Positions 31,981-42,211 of a DNA stretch of 64,000 nt are shown piece after piece. The stretch is from the NCBI RefSeq assembly GCF_001704415.2, contig NC_030820.1:1-64000 (forward strand). The letters run 5' to 3'. The notes beneath the pieces were generated by a model that was given only the letters and a program-made list of their open reading frames with translations, did no database searches and was not told the origin of the DNA. Source of the DNA: Capra hircus. Its lineage: Eukaryota; Chordata; Mammalia; Artiodactyla; Bovidae. Position 1 is the stretch's first letter, and every line of letters starts with the position of its first letter. The position numbers were made by a program, and so were the translations under genes.

Positions 31981-33770
31981 GGCTGTCAACGTGCCATCGT
32001 GTTTTGAGTCAATACTCGGGCTGACAATCGAGTTAGTGCAGTGGAATCCGGTATATATGCAGTGGATTGGGACATCAGGGTCTTCTGGAATGGTGGGATG
32101 ACCCCTGGAGTTCCTCTCGACCTTCAAGTTGAGACCTCATCACTTGTGGTGCGATGGGAACGCCGGGATTCCTTTCCTGGGGAAGCAGTGAAATGGACCC
32201 TCATCTCCAGAAGAGGAGGCAAAAAGGGGGCTTTTCTTGAATTGTTTCAGGACCCTTGGTATTCCTCGAGTGGAGACGGGTATGTCGGGGAACTTTTTGA
32301 ATTGCCTCAAGGATGTCAAGGACCCTTTTGTGGCTCAAGAGGGAAGATGGAATTAATCTCGAGACCCCGCAGCAGAAAAGGGCCTCATCTCGCGTTGAAG
32401 CGAGAATATCCTGGTTTTCCTTGAGTTGCGGCAGGAAATGTGGGGTTCCACTCGAGTTACGACAGGGACCTCAAGTAACCACTTGTGTTGCCTCAGGAAT
32501 TTTCAGTCTCCATGCGATTTGCGAATGTCCTCTCAGGATAACTCTCGAGTCAGTGCCGGGTCCAAGGTCCTCATCTGGAGCTGAGGCCCAAACCTCAGGG
32601 TTCCTCTCCAGTGCTGACATGGAACTCAGTGTTCCTATGCAATTTGAAAAGGGGAGTCAGGCTTCATCTCTTAAGGAGATGTGAAAATCCACTTTCCTCT
32701 CGAGCTATAACAGTAGTGTCAGTCTTCCTGTTGAGTTGACATAGATATCTGTGGCTTTCTCTCGAGGTTCCACAGGGCTGTCACATGTGCCATCAAGTTC
32801 TGAGTCGCTACTCGGGCTGACAGTCGAGACAGTGCAAGGGAATCAGATGTATCTGGATTGGATTGGGATATCAGGGACTTTTGAAATGGTGGCCTGACCA
32901 CTGTAGTTACTCTCAAAATTCAAGTTGAGAAAGCCTCCTCTTGAGGTGTGACAGGAACGCCGCGTTTCCTTTCCCGATGAAGCAGGGAATTGGACCATCA
33001 TCTCGAGATGAGGAGGGAAAAAGGGGGCCCTTCTTGATTTGTGGCAGGGCCCTTGGTGTTCCTCTCGAGTGGAGATGGGTATATTGGGGAAATTCTTGAG
33101 TTGCCTCAAGGGTGGCAAGGACCCTTTCGAGGCTCAAGAGGGAAGGTGTGATTTTTCTCGAGACGCACAGCAGAAACGGGCCTCATCTGCCGTTGAGGGG
33201 AGAATCTCCTGGTTTTTCTCGAGTTGTGGCAGGAAATTTGGGGTTCCTCTTGAGTTACGATGTGGACCTCAGGGACCCGATCTTGTTGCCTCAGTAAAAC
33301 CAGTCTCCATGCGAGTTGCAAGGGTCTCTCAGAATTCCTCTCTAATCGGTGCCGGGTCCTATGTCTACATCTGGAGCTGAGGCCAGAACCTCTAGTTTCC
33401 TCTCCAGTGCTGACAAGGATCTCGGGGTTCCTATGGAGTTTCCACAGGGGAGTCACACCTCGTCTCGTGTGGAGACATTCAAGCCCGCTTTCCACTCGAG
33501 CTGTAACAATAGTGTCAGGCTTTCTGTCGAGTTGACATAGGGATTGGTGGCTTTCTCTCTCTCTCACTGGTACCACAGTGCTGTCACACCTGCCATCGTG
33601 TTCTGAGTCGATTCTTGGGGTGGCAGTCAAGTCAGTGCAGGGGAATCAGGTGTATCTGAAGTGCATTGGGACATCAGGGTCTTTTGGAATGGTGGCAGGA
33701 CCCCTGGAGTTCCTCTCGACTTTCCAGTTGAGACTACCTCCTCTTGAGGTGCAACAGGAATGCCGGAATT
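31981..33770. repeat. Satellite I block 5, about 2.2 monomers
   Basis: Variant-2 satellite that continues in phase from the word GGCTGT and ends …gccggaatt at the next LTR. A short (CT)n expansion at about 33553-33566 (tctctctctc) interrupts one subrepeat. Confidence 0.88.
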
Positions 33771-34957
33771 TGCCTGGAGCCAGCATGGGGAATCCCACCC
33801 ATGGCAAAAGTCATGAGGTTAAGGGGTCCGACAGGCATAGGCGAGTCAGGCCTTAAGGGAGCCTTGCTGAGTTTTCTCGAACATCCACCCAAAAACCAGA
33901 GTCTGCCTGCTTTACTGCATTATTCTTTCCACCTATTATTCTGACATTTCAGGGGGGCTATCCCCGACCACCTTTCTCTGGAAGAAGTTAACTTAGAGCT
34001 CCAGTTAACAATCTCCTTCATATAAAAGGAATGTGTCAGCTCAAACCCTATAATGTCTCTCTAACTTGCCTTACCCGGACTTTTACATCTATGCATGTGA
34101 TTGTTTACAGCCCCCAAATTGTGAGAGGCACGAGAAGCCTAAAATATAGAGCCTTTCAAAGAGTTAAAAGTTATTAGAGTAGTGCTGGTGTGGGATTTCA
34201 TTAATGGTCCAATGCTTGTTGCTAAGTTCCCATATCTCTTATCCACTGTGCACCTGGGAGTACATCTGTTAACATAGGTAGAATGTAAGAAAAAACAAAT
34301 GTAGCCTTGAAACAACCACATCAGACCTTTGAGCTAATTGGTTCTTTCTTTGTTGTAACTCGCTGCACCTTTCCTTCACGATAATGTAACTTTGCTTGAT
34401 ACATTCTGAGGCTGACATAGATTAGAAATATAAAGAAAATACACTTCAAGGGAAAATAAGTTTTCTGGTGAGCAGCCTTTATCAAAAGGTCTGAAAATGT
34501 TCACAGGCCTCCAAGGCCAGAAGATAATGAACACAACATCATTTGTGGAAAAGGTATAAAAGTTCTTTTGAAAATAAAGTTATTAGCCCTCGCTCACTGA
34601 AGCAGCTTGGTCTCCCCGTGTCAATCATCTCTCTCTCTCCCTCTCTTTTTTTCATCTGATCCCTTGGAGCATAGAGGCTCCTGGCATTCACTTATCTGCA
34701 CGGGTTTCTAAGACCTGCATGGGAAGACATTCTGCATCTTCACTCCCTCGGGAGACTGGGAGGACACTTGAGGCCACCTTGAATGCAAACTTCTTCTCTC
34801 AAAGTTTTATTTGTTCTCTATGTAAACCAAGGAATATGAGCCTCATTCTCTCTTCCATTTTCTATCTACAACATTCTATCCTTATCTCTCTCTAAATCAA
34901 TTGTCGGCTCCGAACCACTTTGAATTACCCTGGATGCAACAGTGCTGGACCACCACA
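33771..34957 (+). mobile_element. Solo LTR in satellite (1187 bp, plus)
   Basis: Starts TGCCTGGAGCCAGCATG and ends …gctggaccaccaca. TATAAAA is at 34555-34561. A 6-bp target-site duplication, GGAATT before and GGGATT after, matches the intact satellite word GGGATT. It closely resembles the solo LTR at 23488-24696 but sits at a different satellite position, so the two are separate insertions. Confidence 0.87.
34555..34561 (+). promoter_or_regulatory. TATA box of solo LTR at 33.8 kb
   Basis: TATAAAA in the same setting (gtggaaaaggtataaaag) as in the sister LTR at 24285. It points rightwards into satellite block 6. Confidence 0.5.
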
Positions 34958-36266
34958 GGGATTCCTTTCCCGAAGAAGCAGAGAAAAAGACCCCCATCTC
35001 AAGATGAGGAGGGAAAACCGGCACATGTCTTGTGTTCTGGCGAGACACTCGGTGTTCCTCTCAAGTGGAGACGGGTATATGGGGAACTTCTTGAGTTGCC
35101 TCCAGGGTGTCAAGGACTCTTTCGAGGCTAAAGAGGGAAGGTGGAATTTCCCTCGAGACGTCACACTGGAAGAGGGCCTCATCTCGCTTTGAGGGGAGAA
35201 TATCCTGGTTTTTCTTGACTTGTGGCAGCAAGTCACATCTTCGGGTTCCTCTCGAGTTACGACGGGGACATCAGGGACCCGCTCGTGTGGCCTCAGGAAA
35301 GCCCAGTCTCCATGCGAATTCTGAGAGGGCTCTCGGGATTCCTCTGCAGTCGCTGCCAGGGACAAGGTCCTCATGTGGAGTTGAGGCTGGAACCTCAGAG
35401 TTATTCTCCAGTGCTGACATGGATCTCGGGGTCCTCTCGAGTTTCCACAGGGGAGTCGGCCTCATCTTGTGTGGAGACATGCAAGTCCGCTCTCCTCTCG
35501 AGATGGAAAAGCAGTGTCAGGCTTCCTCTCAAGTTGACATAGGGATCAGTGGCTTTCTCTCGAGGTGCCACAGGGCTGTCACACCTGCCATGGTGTTTTG
35601 AGTCGATCCTAGAGGTGACCATCGAGTCAGTGCAGGGGAGTCAGGTGTATCTGGAGTGAGTTGGGACATCAAGGTCTTTTGGAATGGTGTCACGACCCCT
35701 GGAGTTCCTCTCGAGTGTCAAGTTGAGACCGCTTCCTCTTGAGGTGCGACGGGAACGCCGGATTCCTTTCCTGACAAAGCAGAGGAATGGAACCTCATCT
35801 CGAGATGAGGAGGGAAAACCGGGGCTCTTCTTGAGTTGTGGTGGGACCCTCAGTGTTCCTCTCGAGTGAAGATGGGTATGTCGGGGAACTTCTTGAGTTG
35901 CCTCAAGGGTGTCAAGGACCCTTTCGAGGCTTAAGAGGGAAGGTGGGATTTCTCTTGAGACACCGCAGAGGAAAAGGTCTTCATCCCCGTTGCGGGAAAA
36001 TCTCCTGGTTTTTAGCGAGTTGTGGCAGCAAATTAAGGGTTCCTCTCGAGTTATGACAGGGACCTCAGGGACCCTCTTGTGGCCTCAGGAAAGTCCAGTC
36101 TCCATGCGAGTTTCGAGGGGCCTCTCGGGATTCCTCTCCAGTCACTGCTGGCACCGAGGTTCTCATCTGTAGTTGAGGCCGGAAACTCAGGTTTCCTCTC
36201 CAGTGCTGACATGGATCTCGGAGTTCCTCTGGAATTTCCACAGGGTAGTCAGGCCTCATCCCCTTT
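34958..36266. repeat. Satellite I block 6, about 1.6 monomers
   Basis: Variant-2 satellite beginning gggattcctttcccg and breaking off at …caggcctcatcccctttt, where BovB begins. The break is not matched by satellite on the other side of BovB. Confidence 0.88.
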
Positions 36267-37134
36267 TCAGTTCAGTTCAGTTCAGTCGCTCAGTCATGTC
36301 TGACTCTGCGACCCCATGAATCGCAGCACACCAGGCCTCCCTGTCCATCACCAACTCCCAGGGTTTACTCAGAATCATGTCCATCGAGTCGTGATGCATC
36401 CAGCCATCTCATCCTCGGTCATCCCCTTCTCTTCCTGCCCCCCAATCCCTCCCAGCATCAGAATCTTTTCCAATGAGTCAACTCTTCGCATGAGGTGGCC
36501 AAAGTACTGGAGTTTCAGCTTTAGCATCATTCCTTCCAAAGAAATCCCAGGGTTCATCTCCTTCAGAATGGACTGGTTGTATCTCCTTGAAGTCCAAAGG
36601 ACTCTCAAGAGTCTTCTCTGACATCACAGTTCAAAAGCATCAATTCTTCAGCACTCAGCCTTCTTCACAGTCCAACTCTCACATCCATACTTGACTACCT
36701 GAAAAACCATCGCCTGACTAGACGGACCTTAGTCGGCAATGTCTCTGCTTTTGAATATGCTATCTAGGTTGCTCATAACTTTTCTTCCAAGGAGTAAGCG
36801 TCCTCTAATATCATGGCTGCAGTCACTATCTGCAGTAATTTTGGAGGCCAGAAAGATAAAGTCTGACACTGTTTCCAAAAAAATAAAGTCTGACAGTTTC
36901 CACTGTTTCTCCATCTATTTCCCATGGAGTGATGGGACCGGATGCCATGATCTTCGTTTTCTGAATGTTGAGCTTTAAGCCAACTTTTTCACTCACCTCT
37001 TTTACTTTCATCAAGAGGCTTTTTAGTTCCTCTTCACTTTCTGCCATAAGGGTGGTGTCATCTGCATATCTGAGGTTATTGATATTTCTCCTGGCAATCT
37101 TGATTCCAGCTTGTGTTTCTTCCAGTCCAACGTT
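36267..37134 (-). mobile_element. BovB (RTE) LINE 3' fragment, minus
   Basis: The plus strand starts with the (cagtt)n tail complement and continues with the antisense 3' part of BovB ORF. Minus-strand coding pieces are at 36375-36608 (LQYFGHLMRRVDSLEK) and 36826-37047 (GLKLNIQKTKIMASGP), i.e. the end of RT and the C-terminal segment, separated by frameshifts. It is 5'-truncated. Its left flank is satellite and its right flank is ERV-related or unidentified sequence, so there is no simple target-site duplication. A 20-bp internal duplication-like change is visible near 36866-36900 (aaataaagtctgaca repeated). Confidence 0.88.
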
Positions 37135-37285
37135 TCTTTACTACATTTTATTTATACCCATACCTAATTAGGCAAACTCTAATTAGGCAAATATATTTAG
37201 ATTATGTATTTATAACAATATATAAAGTTTTGTTAACTGTACTGGTATTGATAACTAAGAAATTGAGAAATCCCTTTTCTGAGCA
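37135..37285. other. Unidentified AT-rich stretch
   Basis: About 150 bp between BovB and the recognisable provirus C interior. It contains the 13-bp direct repeat ctaattaggcaaa twice (near 37165 and 37180) and no coding or repeat signature I recognise. It replaces the G-patch region that is present at the matching place in provirus A. Confidence 0.4.
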
Positions 37286-37469
37286 ACCCCTATTTGAGAC
37301 AGCATGTCCCTCCCCCATAGGGTAAAGGGGATTGAAGGAACTACATAGAGTTAGGAAAGTTTCACAGGTATCCTCAAACTTCCAATTTAATATTTTTGCG
37401 TTTTTAACTACTGTGGGGCCTTGAGGGCAACTGAAACAAAATTTGACCCCTGAAGTCTATCAGGACAAC

Positions 37470-38000
37470 TTGCCAATCATCACTATTTTGTAAAAGACTT
37501 GCAGTTGATCCTCACTGAATGGAATGTACTTCCACTGAATGCTACTTCTTTTCCAAAAAGTTCCACACTTCTTTTTCTTCCTTTTAAAATTAATTGTGCC
37601 ACCAAGCTCGGATAAGATGAAACTATTTTTCTTGGGTCACTGGTAGATGGAACCAATGGGCCTTCTTGTCACAAGCATCCTGTAGGTGTATGTTTTGTGG
37701 CAAGAATAATTGAATCTCATCTTTTGGTAATATTAATCCTAATTAACTGATCATTTTAAGCCTCATCCACTTTAACAAGAGCCAACTCTGTCTCATTAGT
37801 CAACTTTCTCTTAGAACTGGGACTAGGATTGTGTTTTAAGCAATCAAACAAAAGGCTTTAAATCTGCAGTAGTCACTTTTAAATGTGGGCATATCCAATT
37901 AATACCCCCTAATAATTTTTGGAAATCATTTAAAGTTAGTAAACAATCTCTCTGCAGCTTCAAAGGGACATTATCAGTTTTCAAAAATTTGGCAGACCTA
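37470..38000 (-). pseudogene. RT thumb/connection remnant, provirus C
   Basis: The minus-strand reading contains LLTLNDFQKLLGGINW, then a serine/lysine-rich segment and ATKHTPTG-like and DWQV-like pieces in shifting frames. These are thumb and connection landmarks of betaretroviral RT. The piece sits between the two halves of protease, as in provirus A. Multiple stops are present. Confidence 0.55.
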
Positions 38001-38079
38001 AATATGAGAAGCAAGTAAAGAGGTGTTACACAATGTCTTTATAAGCTTCTCCAGTTATTCTTCATAACCCAAATCTGGT

Positions 38080-38235
38080 CTATAGCTTTTTAGATGACAA
38101 GCAACCATCTAATCTTTGCTTGAATACCTCCAGCAACGGGGAACTCACTACACGCCAAGGTTTTAAACTCTCCCTTACCTTTTCCTCTTCAGCATTCCCA
38201 ACCCGCATATCACTTTCTCTAATCCCACCAACTCA
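38080..38235 (-). repeat. CR1/L3-like LINE fragment inside provirus C
   Basis: The minus-strand DNA includes gttgctggaggtattcaagc, and the translation contains SSPLLEVFKQRLDG, a wording typical of the 3' end of old CR1/L3-type LINEs. It is the counterpart of 2930-3060 in provirus A, with the same neighbours on both sides, so it was already in the common source element. Confidence 0.45.
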
Positions 38236-38238
38236 TTT

Positions 38239-38436
38239 TCAGTATTGTGTTGACCAGGATCTGGGCCAGTCTTTCCCAGCAACGCAAGAAACCTCTGTTC
38301 TAGTGTCTAACAGCCCTGACATTTTATATCCTTGAATTAAAAGATCTTTTAAAGGCCTAGAAGCTGTAATTCCCTGCACCCAAAAAGCTAAATCACTAGA
38401 TCCAAATCTTCTGGGGCCCCTAGCTTGAGAAGTCAA
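38239..38436 (-). pseudogene. Protease N-terminal part, provirus C
   Basis: A 65-codon open stretch on minus contains GYKMSGLLDTRTEVSC, the active-site loop of retroviral aspartic protease with the D-T-G glycine changed to arginine, then AGKDWP. The flap and C-terminal part do not follow, because the reading runs into the CR1/L3-like piece. It is inactive for both reasons. Confidence 0.6.
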
Positions 38437-38448
38437 GGTTTTTCTTGT

Positions 38449-38700
38449 CTAATAACTTAAAAGCAAAAGCTGTGTTATTCTTGAACCTTTATTAATTTGC
38501 ATAGTTTTATTAGGTGATGAGACCAAAACTTTAATTTTTTCAGTATAATCAGAATCTACTGCACCAGACACCACCGAAATTCCTTGAAAAGAAAGCAAGC
38601 TACGTCCTAGCAAAAGTAATACAATGCCCTCAGGCAGGGGGTCAGCTACTCCCATTGGAATCTGAGTAACTGGCACGTCAGGGGTTAATATTGTTACGGT
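38449..38700 (-). pseudogene. dUTPase remnant, provirus C
   Basis: An open stretch of 75 codons on minus contains PLPEGIVLLLLGRS, FQGISVVSGAVDSDYTEKIK and a final GSRITQLLLL segment. These are ordered motifs of the retroviral dUTPase, which hydrolyses dUTP to limit uracil in viral DNA. The VDSDY uridine-pocket motif is intact. The N-terminus is not connected to an intact gag, and the C-terminal glycine-rich motif is absent. It is the best preserved coding remnant of provirus C. Confidence 0.7.
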
Positions 38701-38768
38701 GGTGGAGCTGAGATCATCCTAAGCTACTTGGGGTTGATTGGCATGGCTTGTTGTCTCTGTTTAGCAGG

Positions 38769-38810
38769 ACATTGCTGGCAAAAATATTCTATTTGGCCAT
38801 AAGAGAAACA
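38769..38810 (-). pseudogene. Nucleocapsid zinc-knuckle remnant, provirus C
   Basis: The minus-strand reading CFSYGQIEYFCQQC keeps first and last cysteines of a CCHC knuckle, but the second cysteine is Y and the histidine position is E. The neighbouring tract, T-rich on plus (38865-38891), is the same lysine-rich gag stretch as in A and B. Confidence 0.5.
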
Positions 38811-39032
38811 TTTTTTTTATTTGTAGAATCTTTTTTATTACGATTATTTTTCTTCTCTCATTTTCTCTCTCTCTTTTTTTTTTTTTTTTTGGCTTTTGGT
38901 GAGGCCCCCCCCGAGGGGGTTTTATGCAAGCAGCAGGCTCTGTTTAAAAGCTCCTTTGTTTAAAAATATTTCCCTATCTTTTTCAACCTTAAGCAATGTT
39001 CTGGGAGGCTTTGGATGCAAAGTGGGTGGTTC

Positions 39033-39281
39033 TTAAGCCCTGAGAACGCACAAACGGAGGTGGGGTGGTCGCCTTAAATCAGAAAGTGTTGGATAAATTT
39101 TTAAAGGTTTGCGTAGAGGGGGAGGGGGCTCGCCAGGGTGCCCGGCCACAGCATCCTGTAAACCCTCTCCTTCCTCGGGAGGTAGAGCACAGTATCCCTC
39201 CTTTTCTTCATCAATTGCAGAAAATATGATTTGAGTAGAAGGTGGAGACCGACTACCATCCACCACTATAGCCTCTCCCAT
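39033..39281 (-). pseudogene. gag matrix-region remnant, provirus C
   Basis: An 82-codon open stretch on minus contains MGEAIVVDGSRSPP, ALPPEEGEGLQDA and PPPPLRKP, the acidic and proline-rich end of a betaretrovirus-like matrix domain. The same segment is in B at 17186-17371. The initiator position further upstream (near 39574) is AAG and the frame before this stretch is broken. Confidence 0.6.
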
Positions 39282-39595
39282 AGGCTATCTAACAGACTCA
39301 TGACGGGGGTCCAGAACATTTCTAATCATATTCCACAGAGCAAAAGCATTTACAAGCCCATGCAAAGTATAATAACTTTTTAGCTGTTTTGCCAGCTTCA
39401 CCCAAGTATCTAAATTAACAGTGTCCTTTTCTGGAAACCAAGGACAACGCTCTTATACAAATTTTAAAAAGAATTGAACACTAGCCTTTTTAACTTTAAT
39501 TTCTCTTTTGTTTGACAGTTGCAAAATTAGTTCTATAAAGAGTTGTCGGTCTCTAAATCATCGTTACCCTTGTCAGAAAATTAAGATTTATAGAA

Positions 39596-39760
39596 ATGTC
39601 TGCCTTGTCGAGGGCTTTACCTTAGCCAAGGTGGGTTTTCATTTCAACCCATAAAAGTCTGCCTTGTCAAGGTTTCTACCCTCGCCAAGGGGAGTTTCTT
39701 TCAACCCATCTTCCCTTCACTAAGAGGGGGTTTCTTTCAACCCATCGGTTTCTTTCAATC
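39596..39760 (-). repeat. Tandem duplication in the leader of provirus C
   Basis: The plus-strand unit gtctgccttgtc…tttcaaccca occurs at about 39598 and again at about 39657 (60-bp spacing), followed by two shorter partial copies ending tttctttcaacccat. Proviruses A and B have one copy. The GC hairpin repeats that the other two carry beside this place are mostly lost here. Confidence 0.6.
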
Positions 39761-39879
39761 CTTAAACACTTTCCAATTCTTCTAACCGTACCTATCTTCT
39801 GCAGGAGGGTCCTAGGAACAAGAGTGGCGTCCGATCCGTCTCGCATTACTGAGCACTTCTGAGACCTACCTTCGAATAG

Positions 39880-39895
39880 CCTGTTCCGGGTGCCA
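39880..39895 (-). promoter_or_regulatory. Primer-binding site, tRNA-Lys type, provirus C
   Basis: The minus strand reads TGGCACCCGGAACAGG two bases after the LTR end, one base different from provirus A. It identifies 39898-42211 as a 5' LTR. Confidence 0.68.
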
Positions 39896-39958
39896 CTTGC
39901 CAGTGTCCAGCCCTGGTGGATCCTGGGAATTTGAAGGGGAGATGGAGTTGACATCTTA

Positions 39959-40142
39959 GAAGTGAAGTGAAGTCGCTCAGTCATGTCTGACTCTTTGTGA
40001 CCAATGGACTGTAGCCTACCAGGCTCCTCTGTCCTGGAGTGGGTTGCCATTTCCTTCTCCAGGGGATCTTCCCAACCCAGGGATCGAACCTGGGTCTCCT
40101 GCATTGTAGACAGACCCTTTACCATCTGAGCCACCAGGGAAG
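39959..40142 (-). mobile_element. Bov-tA type SINE, minus
   Basis: On minus it starts near cttccctggtggctcag, carries an A-box-like TGGCTCAGATGG (40122-40133) and the B-box GGTTCGATCC (40081-40090). It continues into the BovA-type body and ends in a gactt(cactt)n tail. It is 184 bp and seems to lack about two dozen bases of the body compared with the family as I know it. It is nested in LTR C, so it is younger than that LTR. Confidence 0.9.
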
Positions 40143-40509
40143 ACAGAAAACATTATTTAATTAGAAATATAAAGATTAGGATAGAATAGTATAGTAAGAA
40201 AATTAGTGGAGAAAACAGGCTGAATAACTTGGGTTATGCGGAGAGCTAATAAAACCCCAAGACAAGAGGTTTGCATCATCTAGATAGGCCACCGATGCAC
40301 ACTTGAATAGCAGAGGGTGCCCCGCCTTGGGCTCCCTCTTGTGTGAGTCTTAGAAGCCAGGGCAAATAAGAAGACATGGTGAGCCTCCACAAGCCAGATG
40401 GAAATTCAGCCTGAAAAAGAGACAGAGGGAGAGGGATAAAGAGAGAGAGAGAAAGAGTCGACAAGGGGAAAACCAGTCTTTCCAGTGACTGGCCAAACTT
40501 TTATTGTCC

Positions 40510-41310
40510 AGTATCAATAACCTCAGATATGCAGATGGCACCACCCTTATGGCAGAAAGTGAAGAGGACCTAAAAAGCCTCTTGATGAGTGAAAGGGGAG
40601 AGCGAAAATGTTGGCTTAAAGCTCAACATTCAGAAAATTAAGATCATGGCTTGCGGTCCCATCACTTCATGGGAAACAGATGGGGAAACAGTGGAAACAG
40701 TGTCAGACTTTATTTTGGGGGCTCCAAAATCACTTCGGATGGTGACTGCAGCCATGAAATTAAAAGACACTTACTCCTTGGAAGAAAAGTTATGACCAAC
40801 CTAGATAGTATATTCAAAAGGAGAGACATTACTTTGCCGACTAAGGTCCAGCTAGTCAAGGCTATGGTTTTTTTCTGTGGTCATGTACAGATGTGAGAGT
40901 TGGACTGTGAAGAAGGCTGAGCACTGAATAATTGATGCTTTTGAACTGTGGTGTTGGAGAAAACTCTTGAGAGTCCCTTGGACTGCAAGGAGATCCAGCC
41001 AGTCCATTCTGAAGGAGATGAACCCTGGGATTTCTTTGGAAGGAATGATGCTAAAGCTGAAACTCCAGTACTTTGGCCACCTCATGCGAAGAGTTGACTC
41101 ATTGGAAAAGACTCTGATGCTGGGAGGGATTGGGGGCAGGAGGAGAAGGGGACCACCGAGGATGAGATGGCTGGATGGCATCATGGACTCGATGGATGTG
41201 AGTCTGAGTGAACTCCGGGAGATGGTGATGGACAAGGAGGCCTGGCGTGCTGTGATTCATGGGGTCACAAAGAGTAGGACACGACTGAGGGACTGAACTG
41301 AACTGAACTG
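40510..41310 (+). mobile_element. BovB (RTE) LINE 3' fragment, plus
   Basis: A 5'-truncated BovB from tatcaataacctcag to the (ctgaa)n tail at about 41294-41310. The C-terminal coding part is open at 40967-41296 and includes LQYFGHLMRRVDSLEKTL and GGRRRRG; earlier parts are frameshifted. It is nested in LTR C: LTR sequence ttattgtcc stops at 40509 and resumes aaggctctttatag at 41311. It is inverted relative to the BovB at 36267-37134. Confidence 0.9.
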
Positions 41311-42211
41311 AAGGCTCTTTATAGTTTTGGTTGTACATAGAGATCAATGGATAATACAAAGTTATGCAGCATCAGCAGCCCTGACTCTTATTGAGACCAG
41401 ACTTTCTCTCTGCGTACCTACGTGCATACACAAGTCTTACATCATCTTCTGGCCAGAAGGCCAATTAACATTTTATGGCCCTTTTCTGATAAGGGTCTGT
41501 CAACCAGAAAACTTATTTGCCTTAATAGTGTTGTTGTTCCCAAAGTCTAGTGCCACTCTTAGAAAGCACTAAATAAAGTTACATTCTTACATAACAAGGA
41601 CACAACAATTTATATCAAGGAAAGAGGAGTACAGTGATTTATAACAAAGAGAAAATTCATTAACTCAAAAGTCTAATGTTGCTAAGATTAAAACTACTGT
41701 ATTCCATTTTCTATATCCCAATTATATTGATTAATATCCTTCAGGTGCCTAAAAGATTAAGAATATGGAGGCCTGGCTGCAGTCATTGACTCAACAGTGA
41801 ACCCATCACCAATAAAATTTCTAGCCTTTTAGAAAAGGCTCTATATCTTTAAGATACTTTAAGCTACATGCCTCTCGAGGTTGGGGAGCTGTAAACAATT
41901 CACAAGTTGTAAAAGTCTGGGGGAAACTGTCAGGCAAGTTAGAGAGCCATCCGAGGGATTTGAGCTAAGACACTCCTTTCATATGCAGGAGACCAGTTGT
42001 GGTTCTAAGTTAAATTTTCCCAGAGAAAGGTGTTGGGGATAGCCCTAGGTAATATCAGAAGTGTATAGTATAGCAGACAGTAAACAGACAGATTTTCGTT
42101 TCGGAGTAGATGCTCAGGCAGACGACCCCTTGAGACCTGACACACCTTGATCCGTCATGTCTCTCTGCAAGAACTTGTCAGTGGTGGGATCTCCCATGCT
42201 GGCTCCCGGCA

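Larger units (their letters stand above)
37286..39897 (-). mobile_element. Internal region of provirus C, truncated at its 3' side
   Basis: The region is homologous to 2121-4741 of provirus A in the same order and strand: leader, gag matrix, zinc knuckle, dUTPase, protease N-part, CR1/L3-like piece, RT thumb/connection, protease C-part. It breaks off within the protease C-part, so the G-patch, pol start, RNase H and 3' LTR are missing. Reading frames are broken, though dUTPase (38449-38676) and protease N-part (38239-38436) remain as short open stretches. Confidence 0.75.
39898..42211 (-). mobile_element. 5' LTR of provirus C, enlarged by two nested insertions
   Basis: Plus-strand ends are tgccagtgtccagcc … ctggctcccggca. 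Without the SINE (39959-40142) and the BovB (40510-41310) the LTR is about 1.33 kb, like its relatives. The satellite to its right starts actggggtcttctgg, the same satellite position as the LTRs at 57379, 60287 and 63207. A purine tract lies at 40425-40457. Confidence 0.85.

Noticed and set aside
40081..40133. tRNA gene (A and B box present)
   Set aside because: The tRNA-like part is the head of a Bov-tA SINE: it continues into the SINE body and tail and lacks a complete cloverleaf.
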